Positions 1 to 7,620 of a DNA stretch of 10,370 bases are shown here, one piece after another. Positions within the stretch are counted from its first letter, which is position 1. Every line of letters begins with the position of its first letter. The position numbers and the translations under genes were made by a program. This stretch comes from an uncultured Chthoniobacterales bacterium. GTDB taxonomy: Bacteria; Verrucomicrobiota; Verrucomicrobiae; Chthoniobacterales; UBA10450. The stretch is from contig CATPCN010000532.1 of the NCBI GenBank assembly GCA_955652855.1, positions 1-10,370 on the forward strand, given 5' to 3'. Below the pieces are notes generated by a model. It was not told where the DNA came from and made no database searches. It saw nothing but the letters and a program-made list of their open reading frames with translations.

Positions 1-357
1 GACACGGACGCGGATTTGAAGCGTCTCGGCGACCAACTCATCGCCTTCGCGCAAAATCGTCAAACGCAGCATACAGCGCTAGACATAGTGAAGCCAGGGC
101 TGCCGGCGATTGCCGGTGCGAGGGCGATTTCGCCGCGCGCGGCGTTTTTCGCCCAAGCTGAGCGCGTTCCATTCGATGCTGCACGAGGCCGCGTCGCCGC
201 AGAAACCATCGTGCCCTATCCCCCTGGGGTCGCCGCGATTTGGCCGGGGGAGATTCTCGATGGCGATCTTCATTCATTCCGCCACGCGGTGAAACGCAGT
301 GGAGCAAGCATTCAATCAAGCGACCCTCGCTTGGATAGCCTTCTCGTCGTTAAGTAA
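1..357 (+). CDS. Orn/Lys/Arg decarboxylase, C-terminal fragment (5' end outside window)
   Basis: The reading frame is open from base 1 and stops with TAA at 355-357, giving the last 118 residues of a longer protein. Residues 44-50 (SPRAAFF), the following VPFDAARGRVAAE stretch, and YPPG (73-76) then PGE (82-84) match the conserved C-terminal domain of fold-III PLP-dependent ornithine/lysine/arginine decarboxylases, where the family pattern is 'SPReAFFA...GRisaE...PYPPGIPll.PGE'. These enzymes decarboxylate basic amino acids to putrescine, cadaverine or agmatine. The PLP-binding lysine lies upstream of the window, so substrate choice cannot be judged. In YPPGVAAIWPGE the usual IPLL is VAAI. 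The gene lies on the same strand as the downstream operon but 389 bases away, so co-transcription is doubtful. Sure of the family; not sure of the substrate. Confidence 0.85.
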   Translation, partial: DTDADLKRLGDQLIAFAQNRQTQHTALDIVKPGLPAIAGARAISPRAAFFAQAERVPFDAARGRVAAETIVPYPPGVAAIWPGEILDGDLHSFRHAVKRSGASIQSSDPRLDSLLVVK

Positions 358-746
358 TATTCGTCACGCGGTTTCGGACCCTCTGGAAGCCCTCCGTCCA
401 ATTGAGCAAACCCGGTCGATGGACAATGTGCAACAGCCCCACACGGCTCGAATTCGTCGAACTGTCCAAGTCCACATAGGAGTCCAAAACCACCCCTTAA
501 ATGTTGATGTTTTGTTGACGACCGTTTATATGATATTATTAGTGCGCGAGATAATCTGACTCGGCGATATATGTCGTAAATCACGACCGCTAGTTGACCT
601 GACGGGCATTTTTCCGCCCGATTCCAAGATGCAGGCGGAGGGGACTCAATCGCGCCGAGCGCCTCGCGCTGAGATATACTTTCCATCGAACTGGTACAAA
701 ATATGGTCAGGCAACGAGCGAGATCGACTACACGGTTTGTTCTTAA
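358..746. other. Intergenic region, no supported gene
   Basis: There are 389 bases between the decarboxylase stop and the desaturase start. Open frames crossing it (for example on the minus strand from about 312 to 764) have no family signature and no good start, so none is called. It holds an AT-rich, promoter-like patch at about 504-543 and a short inverted repeat, CGGGC/GCCCG at about 603-620, with an 8-base loop. The repeat has no T-run after it, so it is not called a terminator. Confidence 0.6.
504..543 (+). promoter_or_regulatory. Candidate sigma-70-like promoter for the 747-7204 operon
   Basis: TTGATG (504-509) is followed after 17 bases by TATATG (527-532). An overlapping alternative is TTGACG (515-520), then 16 bases, then TATTAG (537-542). 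This is the most AT-rich patch in the gap upstream of the operon. It would leave a leader of about 200 bases. Boxes are imperfect and the call rests on sequence resemblance only. Confidence 0.3.
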
Positions 747-1700
747 ATGATCGACAATACCCACCGGATGCGACCCGCCGATCGCGGATGCGAACTGACG
801 GGTGACCTGCGAGTCTTAATAAGGAAACTCAGTAAGCCAAACCTCGCCTGCAGTATGCGGGCTGTAGGTCTCGATCATCTGGCCATCATCTTATCGGGCA
901 CGCTTTCGTACAGCTTGTGGATGAGGGGCAACTGGCTGTTGCTCGCATTGCTTTCTCCCGTGTTGTTGACGATTGCAGGGCGATCGATGCGTGGGCTGGA
1001 ATGCCTCGTTCACGAGGCATCGCACTGTAATCTCTCCCGCGCGCGCCGTCTCAACGATATGCTGGCGGATCTGCTTTGTGCTTGGCCGGTATTGAGCGAA
1101 GTGGCGAAGTACCGCCAGTCGCATCTGGTACACCACCGATCGTTGGGACACGAAACCGACCCGGATCGCGTACGATACGAACGGTTGAACCTGCAAACTC
1201 TTGATCGCTCCACTACTCCCGCTCTTGTATTCGGAGTTCTGATTAGGTTGTTACCTTATATTCCAAGCTGGTGGTGGGCGATTGGCGTTAGCGGCACGAC
1301 TGTAGTCCGCTTCGGACTCTGGCATCTCTTATTGTTCGGGGTTCCCATGGCTCTGGTTTTGGGGCCGGGGCATGCGGTGGTCTTCTGGTGCATTACTTGG
1401 GCAATTCCCCTATTCCTTGTCCTCCCGATCATTCGCTTTATTGCGGAAGCGGCGGAGCACGAGTATGTGGAGAGAAACGCGGCACACGTTATCGTAAAGG
1501 CGACATGGAACAATATCGGCTGGGTTCACAAGTGGATCTTCCATCCGCATCATGACGGCTATCATGCCGTCCATCATCTGTATCCGTTCATTCCACATCA
1601 TGCCTTGCGCATCGCGCATGAGCATTTGATGCGGAAGGACTCCAACTATTCCGGATTCACGTTGATTCGGCATACGCTGGTCCAGCGGAGCAAACAATAA
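747..1700 (+). CDS. Membrane fatty-acid-desaturase-family (diiron) enzyme
   Basis: This 317-residue integral membrane protein has the histidine boxes of the fatty acid desaturase family: HEASH (89-93), HLVHH (126-130, followed by HETD), an EAAEHE segment (234-239) and HHDGYHAVHH (268-277). Together they would hold a non-haem diiron centre that uses O2 for desaturation or hydroxylation. Hydrophobic stretches at about 43-76 and 160-230 are consistent with membrane helices. It is the first gene of the operon, with 12 bases to the next. No clear Shine-Dalgarno precedes ATG 747; ATG 768 and ATG 855 are in-frame alternatives, but 855 would leave only about 34 residues before the first histidine box. 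The family also includes enzymes acting on carotenoids, sphingolipids and small non-lipid molecules, such as RtxC in rhizobitoxine synthesis. Given the neighbours, a non-lipid substrate is possible. Family confident; substrate unknown. Confidence 0.85.
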   Translation: MIDNTHRMRPADRGCELTGDLRVLIRKLSKPNLACSMRAVGLDHLAIILSGTLSYSLWMRGNWLLLALLSPVLLTIAGRSMRGLECLVHEASHCNLSRARRLNDMLADLLCAWPVLSEVAKYRQSHLVHHRSLGHETDPDRVRYERLNLQTLDRSTTPALVFGVLIRLLPYIPSWWWAIGVSGTTVVRFGLWHLLLFGVPMALVLGPGHAVVFWCITWAIPLFLVLPIIRFIAEAAEHEYVERNAAHVIVKATWNNIGWVHKWIFHPHHDGYHAVHHLYPFIPHHALRIAHEHLMRKDSNYSGFTLIRHTLVQRSKQ

Positions 1701-1712
1701 TCGGGTAGAAAT

Positions 1713-2666
1713 ATGAATGCTCTCGTCATTGGAGGTTCGGGTTTCGTCGGAAACGCTGTGGTGCGGGCGCTGTTGGCCGTTGGATTTGCCGTCAGCGTGC
1801 TCAATCGCGGCAGCAGGCGGTTGGAAGGCGTAACCCAACTTACGGCCGACCGAAACAACGCGCACGCCGTTGCAGCGGCGGTGCAAGGCAAGGTGTTCGA
1901 TTGCCTTGTCGACACCAATGCCTACACCGGCTCGCAGGCCAGCATTATTGCCGGGATGCAGTTGGGCATTACCCATGCAGTCGTGATATCGAGCGCGGCG
2001 GTCTATGCGGACCGAGTGAGAACACCGCCGCTAGAAAACGATTCAATTGGCGGCGGCTCCGCTTGGGGAGACTACGGCCGCGGAAAAACGGAGGTCGAGG
2101 AAGCTTATCGCGCGGCGGGCATTCCACTTTGCGCCGCTATTCGCCCTCCCTACATTTTCGGCCCAAACAATGACCTAGACCGAGAGAGTTGGTTCTTCCG
2201 GCGCATTCGGCATCGACGCCCGATCTTGGTTCCGGGAAAAGGCTGGGCCGTCTATCAGTTTGTACATGAGGACGATCTCGGCTCCGCGATTGTCACTTGG
2301 CTCGCCCGCGCGGCTCAAGTCCAATCGGCGGCGTTTGAAGCCTATAACGTTGCGGATCCCGAACTCGTTACATCGGCCGGGCTGACACAGCTGCTAGCGC
2401 GTGTTGCGTCAATCGATGTGGACATGCGGTGCCTCGGGGCCGCTGCAGACGGGTACAAGGCAAGGGACTGGTTTCCTTTTCGGGATGTAGACTGCGCGGT
2501 GGATCCATCTCGATTCACTTCGCGTTTCGATTGGCGTCCCGCGACTTCACTCGATCATCGCTTTGCTGAGGTGCTGAAAGCGCTCGAAGACCGCGGAGCG
2601 TTGAAGGACGACGACTGGACGCCGCTTGAAGCAGAACTACTCCAAAGATTGGATGCCTCGGCATAA
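1713..2666 (+). CDS. Extended SDR, NAD(P)-dependent epimerase/dehydratase family
   Basis: This 317-residue cytosolic protein has an N-terminal Rossmann fold. The nucleotide-binding motif GGSGFVG is at 7-13 and an NRG follows the second strand (31-33). SSAAVY (93-98) supplies the active-site serine region. The catalytic pair is Y121 and K125 in YGRGK, and RPPYIFGP (144-151) and FVHEDDLG (183-190) are typical of extended SDRs. Such enzymes epimerise, dehydrate, reduce or oxidise nucleotide-sugars or other polyols and ketones. No sugar-nucleotide transferase or synthase is seen nearby, so a sugar substrate is not assured. A GGGTAG-like sequence just upstream of ATG 1713 is only a weak ribosome site. 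It sits 12 bases after the desaturase and close before the ATP-grasp gene, consistent with one transcript. Family secure, reaction unknown. Confidence 0.88.
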   Translation: MNALVIGGSGFVGNAVVRALLAVGFAVSVLNRGSRRLEGVTQLTADRNNAHAVAAAVQGKVFDCLVDTNAYTGSQASIIAGMQLGITHAVVISSAAVYADRVRTPPLENDSIGGGSAWGDYGRGKTEVEEAYRAAGIPLCAAIRPPYIFGPNNDLDRESWFFRRIRHRRPILVPGKGWAVYQFVHEDDLGSAIVTWLARAAQVQSAAFEAYNVADPELVTSAGLTQLLARVASIDVDMRCLGAAADGYKARDWFPFRDVDCAVDPSRFTSRFDWRPATSLDHRFAEVLKALEDRGALKDDDWTPLEAELLQRLDASA

Positions 2667-2715
2667 CCTGCCCCATTTGAAGCCAAACTTGATGAACGCA
2701 GGGGAAGCGAAAACA

Positions 2716-3801
2716 GTGACTCAGCCTACTCGTGTTCTTGTGACTAACGCAGGCGAAGGGCCTGCAATAAATTTCTGCCGCGCTCTGCGACTGGTTGACC
2801 GTCCCTATCACATCATTGGGACCGAGCCGGTACCCTACCGCTTCTGGAATGCCGAAGCCGATGAAATGCATCCCATCGTTCGTGGGGACGATCCGCGCTT
2901 CATGAAGTTCCTAACGAGATTGATTTACGATACCCGCGCTGACGTAGTCTATGCTAGCGACACGAACGAAGAGCTGCTGCAGATTTCAAAGAATCGTGCC
3001 GAGATCGAAGACGCTGGCGCCCACGTACTTATGCCCGATCATGAGCGTGTAGAAGTCTTTGAGGACAAATGGCGCACCTATCAATGCCTTGCCGAGGCCG
3101 GCGTACGTGCTCCGGAGACGATCCTCATCACGACGCCGGAAGTGCTGCGACAAGCGTTCGAGCGCTTCGGCCGAGTCTGGCTGCGCGCAACATATGGTTC
3201 AGGTGGACGCGCTTCCATCTCGACGGGTGACTTGGCGCTAGCACGCGCCTGGATTGCTAGGCATGATGGCTGGGGACGTTTCACTGGTGCCGAGATGCTC
3301 ACCGGAACCTCGTCTACGTGGTCTGGACTGTGGAACAAGGGCCAATTGGTGTCGTGCCAGATTCGCAAGCGATTGTTCTGGGAATTTGCCAGCCTTTCTC
3401 CATCCGGCGTGACCGGCATTACCGGCGCACAGATTATCTCGGACGACCCGGAAGTGCATCGTGTTGCGCTTGCCGCGATTCATAGCGCCGATTCTCGTCC
3501 ACATGGAATTGTGTCGGTCGATGTCACCTTCGGCGCAGACGGCCTGCCCTACGTTACCGAAATTCAAGCCAGCCGGTACTATTCCTCAATTCTCTTCCTC
3601 GCTGAGGCGGGGCTGAATTTCCCGGACCTCTTTGTTCGGCTCGCCATGGGCGAAACCGAAGGATTGCCCCGGAATCTCATTAATCCGCTGCCCACAGATT
3701 TGATCTGGGTGAAATATGTTGATTGTTTGCCGCGCCTAGTGCGGCAGCACGATGTTGATCAGATCGAACGACTGCTCAAGCAACGATTGCAGGACCTTTA
3801 G
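2716..3801 (+). CDS. ATP-grasp family ligase (CarB/PurD-like)
   Basis: The 361-residue form starting at GTG 2716 is chosen because AGGGGAAG lies 8 bases upstream and the protein then opens directly with the family-like MTQPTRVLVTNAGEG strand. ATG 2692, ATG 2653 and TTG 2626 are in-frame alternatives; the last two would overlap the SDR gene. Domains in order are a pre-ATP-grasp Rossmann-like part (5-105), then the ATP-grasp fold with K118 (EDKWRTY), a glycine-rich loop WLRATYGSGGRAS (155-167), and the metal/ATP end VDVTFGADG...TEIQASR (268-287). ATP-grasp enzymes form an acyl-phosphate and join it to an amine, thiol or similar nucleophile. The usual E-I-N-P-R metal motif reads E282-I-Q284-A-S-R, so the normal Asn ligand is Gln. 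This may tune or weaken metal binding. Family sure; carboxylate and nucleophile unknown. Confidence 0.85.
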   Translation: MTQPTRVLVTNAGEGPAINFCRALRLVDRPYHIIGTEPVPYRFWNAEADEMHPIVRGDDPRFMKFLTRLIYDTRADVVYASDTNEELLQISKNRAEIEDAGAHVLMPDHERVEVFEDKWRTYQCLAEAGVRAPETILITTPEVLRQAFERFGRVWLRATYGSGGRASISTGDLALARAWIARHDGWGRFTGAEMLTGTSSTWSGLWNKGQLVSCQIRKRLFWEFASLSPSGVTGITGAQIISDDPEVHRVALAAIHSADSRPHGIVSVDVTFGADGLPYVTEIQASRYYSSILFLAEAGLNFPDLFVRLAMGETEGLPRNLINPLPTDLIWVKYVDCLPRLVRQHDVDQIERLLKQRLQDL

Positions 3802-3817
3802 GTCCGTCGGAAAGGTC

Positions 3818-4816
3818 GTGTCTCCTATATCCGAACTCGCCTATGTCGCCACATGTGCTTTGGGCGCCGTCGGCATCGATGAACCGCTGGAGCATTGGAG
3901 CCAGCTATCCGGCGGGCTGATGAACATCACCCTGAGAGCGGGGCAGTATGTCGTGAGACTGCGTTCTTTGGGCGCGCCTGCATCCAGCCAGCTCTTTGCG
4001 GCCGAGCGCTGGACCGGACCGATCGCTAAGGCCGCCGGTATCGCTACACCTCGGCTTTTTGGCGTAACCGAAGTAAATGTCGGCGCCGGTTGGGCGGCGG
4101 CAGTGTTCGAGGCAGTGTCGGCGCCGCGCTTCGACAATTTGGCGCATCAGAGTCATTCCGCAACGATAGAGGCGGCTCGCCGTTGGGGGAATGGGCTGGC
4201 GCGGTTGCACGCATTGCCCTGCAAGGTGTTTGGAACGTTGTTGGACGAATTTGGTACGGACTCCGCAGGTTTTGCGCATGGCTTGCTGTCGTTGGAAATC
4301 CAGCCATTGGCAGCCATCGATCGCCCCCTGGCACGAAAGTTTGATCAGATGATCGCAACTCTGTCTGCCGCACCAGAGAACTCCGGCCTGCGGCCTAGCT
4401 ATGTTCATGGTGACGTACATGGGCGCAATATCCTAGTGCCAGCGGCGGGCGAACCGATATGGCTCGATTGGGAGGCTTGTCGCAGAAGGATGCCGGAATT
4501 TGACTTTGCACAATTGCCGTACACGACATGGCGCAATAGCATGGCCATTGCGACCGCGTTTATCGATGGTTACCTTGAAATTCCGAGAGAAAGACCGCTA
4601 TCCTTGAGCATGCTGCACGCATGTCAGGTTTATTGGCATATCCGATTTGGACTATTCCTTACTTCCTGCAGCGGGTACGATCATGCTTATTTCGGGACGC
4701 CCTTGCAGCATTTCGATATCGCTCGTGAGCTTTTTGCCTCGCCCCCAGCGCAGTGGATGAAGTGGCTCTGCGCCGAAGAAACACCGAAAAATGAAATGAC
4801 CAAGGACAGTAAATGA
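3818..4816 (+). CDS. APH/choline-kinase-like small-molecule phosphotransferase
   Basis: The 332-residue protein is a bilobed kinase of the aminoglycoside phosphotransferase (APH, Pfam PF01636) type. SGGLMN (31-36) is the nucleotide loop and YVVRLRS (44-50) the following strand. HGDVHGRN (197-204) is the Brenner-type catalytic loop with D199 and N204, and LDWE (216-219) supplies the Mg-binding D217. The family transfers the ATP gamma-phosphate to hydroxyls of small molecules such as aminoglycosides, choline, homoserine and sugars. GTG 3818 is preferred because it follows the ATP-grasp stop by 16 bases and has GGAAAGG just upstream, though only 2 bases away. ATG 3752 would overlap that gene by 50 bases. 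The stop overlaps the next start as ATGA, implying translational coupling to the HAD phosphatase. It could be a resistance kinase or a biosynthetic kinase; context favours the second. Confidence 0.83.
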   Translation: MSPISELAYVATCALGAVGIDEPLEHWSQLSGGLMNITLRAGQYVVRLRSLGAPASSQLFAAERWTGPIAKAAGIATPRLFGVTEVNVGAGWAAAVFEAVSAPRFDNLAHQSHSATIEAARRWGNGLARLHALPCKVFGTLLDEFGTDSAGFAHGLLSLEIQPLAAIDRPLARKFDQMIATLSAAPENSGLRPSYVHGDVHGRNILVPAAGEPIWLDWEACRRRMPEFDFAQLPYTTWRNSMAIATAFIDGYLEIPRERPLSLSMLHACQVYWHIRFGLFLTSCSGYDHAYFGTPLQHFDIARELFASPPAQWMKWLCAEETPKNEMTKDSK

Positions 4817-5673
4817 CCACCAAGCTGGATGTGCGTACCGGGATTCGTGAGTTGATCGATGGATTCGATGGCCTGATCCTCGATCAATGGGGCGTCCTGC
4901 ATGACGGTACAACTCCCTACCCTGGGGTGATCGAGGCGCTGCGGAACTTCGTCAGTCGCAGGGTGCCAGTGGCGGTGTTGACAAATTCAAGCAAGAGCGA
5001 AGCTGCCAATCGTGAACGATTGGCCGGGCTCGGAATACCTGGCACTCTCTATGGTCCGCTTGTAAGCACGGCAGACCTACTCAAGGCTCATCTCCTGCAA
5101 CTGGCACCCCGGCCAGGAATCTTTCTCCTGGCCTCCGATATCGATGCCCGCCTTTTTGAAGATCGGTCGCTGCCCGTGGTAGCTCGGATAGAGGAAGCTG
5201 AATGCGTAGTCTTGCTTACAGTACCGCAGAGCGACGTCGATAATCCTTCAAGCGCGCCTTGGATCGAGGCTGCTTTGGCCCGCGGTCTCACTCTGCACAC
5301 TCCTAGTGCCGACGTGCAATCGGTTGTACCTGGAGGCAAAGTTGTATGGGGTTTTTCTAGAGTTATGGATTACTATGCTGCCCGGGGCGGCCAAGTGCTT
5401 CTTCATGGGAAACCCAGTGCCCACTGCTACCAAGCCTGCCGTGATCGGCTGGGTCTGGGACCAAACGCCAAAATTGCGGCGGTCGGGGATCAATTCGCCA
5501 CGGATGTGGTTGGAGCGGTACAAAATTCTATTTATCCGATTCTTGTAGCCACTGGCGCTGCGGCGAGCGATCAGGAGCGTTATTCTGAAGAAGCTTGGCA
5601 CGGCAACCTGATGAGCAGATGCCGCGAGTCCAGAGTGACCAAGCTTACCATATTGCCAGAGCTGCGATGGTAG
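4813..5673 (+). CDS. HAD-superfamily IIA phosphatase-like protein (TIGR01459 type)
   Basis: The 286-residue protein has the HAD motifs: motif I DQWGVLHDG (24-32) with nucleophile D24, motif II LTNSS (56-60), motif III GKP (199-201) with K200, and motif IV GDQFATD (225-231). The large cap between motifs II and III fits class IIA, the NagD/PGP-type group that dephosphorylates small phosphometabolites. Motif I reads D-Q-W rather than D-x-D, so the usual acid/base aspartate is absent. As I recall, this D-x-W-G-V form is typical of the TIGR01459 subgroup, so it need not mean an inactive protein. ATG 4813 has AAGGA six bases upstream and overlaps the kinase stop (ATGA). Pairing with the kinase suggests removal or handling of a phosphate on the pathway intermediate. 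Family confident; substrate unknown. Confidence 0.85.
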   Translation: MTTKLDVRTGIRELIDGFDGLILDQWGVLHDGTTPYPGVIEALRNFVSRRVPVAVLTNSSKSEAANRERLAGLGIPGTLYGPLVSTADLLKAHLLQLAPRPGIFLLASDIDARLFEDRSLPVVARIEEAECVVLLTVPQSDVDNPSSAPWIEAALARGLTLHTPSADVQSVVPGGKVVWGFSRVMDYYAARGGQVLLHGKPSAHCYQACRDRLGLGPNAKIAAVGDQFATDVVGAVQNSIYPILVATGAAASDQERYSEEAWHGNLMSRCRESRVTKLTILPELRW

Positions 5674-5737
5674 CGCCTGGCAGGCAAAGCGTGTTCGCGC
5701 TTCTGCATGTGTTGGACTGAACGGTCGGTCGAAGCGC

Positions 5738-7204
5738 ATGATTTACGATCTAGCGATTGTCGGTGCCGGCCTTTCGGCCGGACCTGTCATTGAATATCTG
5801 GCGGGCGCTAGATCGCGTGCTTCGATAATAATATTGGACCGTGGCGTACCCGATCCGGGAGTGACGCCTCCAGATCTCCAATTGGTGCATCACGGGCGTG
5901 TCAAGACGCTGACGCCTTGGTGGACCAGCGGCCGGATCGGTGGCGCAGCAAATCTTTGGTACGGACAACTCTCTCGCTTCGAAGGATCTGATTTTCGCGT
6001 GCCCGGGGGCGGGAACTGGATTGTAAGCGAGAGCGAGTTCGCTCCCTTCTACGACGCTATCGAGCGCATGCTTCGGCCTTTCTGCGCTAACCATCTGCTC
6101 ACCGGCGTTGCGCCATTAGATTCGCCGGGCCGTACGCTCCGCACGCGCTTGGCCCGGTTTGAGCGGCAGGTTTTCGATGCGCTCGGCCAATTGGGCTGGG
6201 CGCCCTATTCCGGTTTGACTTGCCTAGGCGGGCCTGGCTGGTGCTCGGCCCCCGTGGATCCGATAACTTTGACGCCGATGCGGCTCCAGGCACCTCAGTT
6301 CCATATAAGAAACTGGGTATTTCGCACCGAGCGCCTCCTCAAGAACTCAGCGAACATGACCTTGGCTGCCGGTCAGGCGGTCAAAAAGTTACAGCCTGCT
6401 TCCGGTTGCTACGCACTTAGTTGCTGCGATACCCGACAGCGTGCGAATACCTTCTATGCCCGCCACATCTTGCTGGCCGCCGGACCGTTATCCACGGTTC
6501 CCTTGTTGCACAGCCTTCCCGAGCCATCCGCGTTGCTGGGCCGACGTTTTACGCTGAGTTCTGAACTAACCGCCTATGTGGCAACCGACCTGCCTCGCGG
6601 CGACGCCACGGATGCAATGATCGGGCGATTCGCTCACATCTCATCGCGGTATCTGCGCCCGGCCAACGACGGCGATTATTCGATGGGAGGCAAGCTTTCG
6701 ATCTACGACGCCATTTCCTTTGATGGAGCAAAACGATTCGCTCTCAAATTGGCGCAGCAGCGAATAGAAATTCCTGATTGTGCGATGGTCTTGAAGGTGA
6801 GCTTCAAGGGGACTTCAGAATGCTCCGACAGAAAGTTTATAGAACCTTTGGAAGGAGGAGAAATAGTTCTTCATTACGAACCAACCAATACGGACTTAGA
6901 TCTGATTATTCGTGCTCAAAATAGCATCTACGATTTGACTGATGCCTTGCCGGGTGGACGAATTCTGTCGATATGGGACAATGTACGCGGCGCCGACCCC
7001 ACCTCGGCGCATTTGCACGGCGGCGCGATATTTGGTGGCGCGCCCGACGCGAGCGTCTTGTCGCCATTGTGCGAAGTATGGACAGCGCCCGATGTTTTCG
7101 TAGGCGACGCAAGCTTCATGCCTGGATCAGGCAGTACGAATTCATCGCATATGACGATGGCCAACGCGTTGCGTATCGCGCAGTTCATCGCAGAACGACT
7201 TTGA
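5738..7204 (+). CDS. GMC-family FAD-dependent oxidoreductase
   Basis: The 488-residue protein starts with an FAD-binding Rossmann strand, VGAGLSAG (8-15), ending in LDRG with D34. SGRIGGAANLWYGQ (around 65-80) matches the second GMC flavin-binding segment. Near the C-terminus HLHGGAIFGG and GDASFMPGSGSTNSSHMTMANALRIA match the GMC C-terminal domain. H427 and H471 align with the two catalytic histidines of glucose oxidase (HGVGTC and MSSHVMT contexts). These enzymes oxidise an alcohol to a carbonyl, passing electrons to O2 or another acceptor. No signal peptide is evident, so it should be cytosolic. It is the last gene of the operon, 64 bases after the HAD gene, with only a weak GAAG before ATG 5738. 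The substrate is unknown. Confidence 0.85.
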   Translation: MIYDLAIVGAGLSAGPVIEYLAGARSRASIIILDRGVPDPGVTPPDLQLVHHGRVKTLTPWWTSGRIGGAANLWYGQLSRFEGSDFRVPGGGNWIVSESEFAPFYDAIERMLRPFCANHLLTGVAPLDSPGRTLRTRLARFERQVFDALGQLGWAPYSGLTCLGGPGWCSAPVDPITLTPMRLQAPQFHIRNWVFRTERLLKNSANMTLAAGQAVKKLQPASGCYALSCCDTRQRANTFYARHILLAAGPLSTVPLLHSLPEPSALLGRRFTLSSELTAYVATDLPRGDATDAMIGRFAHISSRYLRPANDGDYSMGGKLSIYDAISFDGAKRFALKLAQQRIEIPDCAMVLKVSFKGTSECSDRKFIEPLEGGEIVLHYEPTNTDLDLIIRAQNSIYDLTDALPGGRILSIWDNVRGADPTSAHLHGGAIFGGAPDASVLSPLCEVWTAPDVFVGDASFMPGSGSTNSSHMTMANALRIAQFIAERL

Positions 7205-7620
7205 AATGACTTTTCTTTCTTAAGTACGATCAGGTGAAGCTGCCACAGCCTTCCCCGACGAGGACAATAGGCGCGACGAGCATAAGAACAAGATTGTTGT
7301 ACTTCAGAGTTCAATCAGAGACTGCGATTGTCCAAGCCTCAGGATAAACCGCTGCTCGTAGAAACACGCAATGTTGTCTGGCCTTCACTTCTCTCTCATC
7401 GGGCCGCGCTCAAAATGTCAGCCACCTTCATGTTTTCTCAGCTCGCCCGCGCGGCACTGGCTTTTGTTCGTCACCATTCTTCTGATCCCATACTCGAACC
7501 AATACCGGGGCGGGCCGCTCCTCGCCCTTCACAAGTTGCGTCTCTGATCTCTACCTCTGGCTCGTACTTGTCTTCCTCATCTTCCCTGTCACCGGTAGGT
7601 AATGGCTATAACGGTGTTGT
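7205..7620. other. Intergenic region between convergent genes
   Basis: There are 416 bases between the GMC gene (plus strand) and the orphan minus-strand gene. An open frame of 98 codons (7328-7624, TTG start) is Ser/Ala-rich, lacks a ribosome site and has no family signature, so it is not called. Short GC-rich inverted repeats occur (for example GAAG.CTG/CAGCCTTC at about 7235-7252 and GGGCG/CGCCC at about 7508-7527), but none has a T-run, so no terminator is supported. Nothing else is seen. Confidence 0.6.

Noticed and set aside
601..620. CGGGC/GCCCG hairpin as terminator of the decarboxylase gene
   Set aside because: The stem is five pairs with no T-run, and it lies about 245 bases past the stop codon.
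312..764. 150-codon minus-strand open frame across the left gap
   Set aside because: It begins at a GTG without a ribosome site, overlaps both flanking genes, and the translation shows no family motif and an odd composition. It is most likely non-coding.
2626..2715. Upstream start codons (TTG 2626, ATG 2653, ATG 2692) for the ATP-grasp gene
   Set aside because: They lack a convincing ribosome site, and the first two overlap the SDR gene; GTG 2716 has AGGGGAAG at good spacing. ATG 2692 cannot be fully excluded.
3818..4816. Plain aminoglycoside-resistance gene
   Set aside because: It has the APH fold, but it is coupled to a phosphatase inside a multi-enzyme operon, so a biosynthetic kinase is more likely; self-resistance remains possible.
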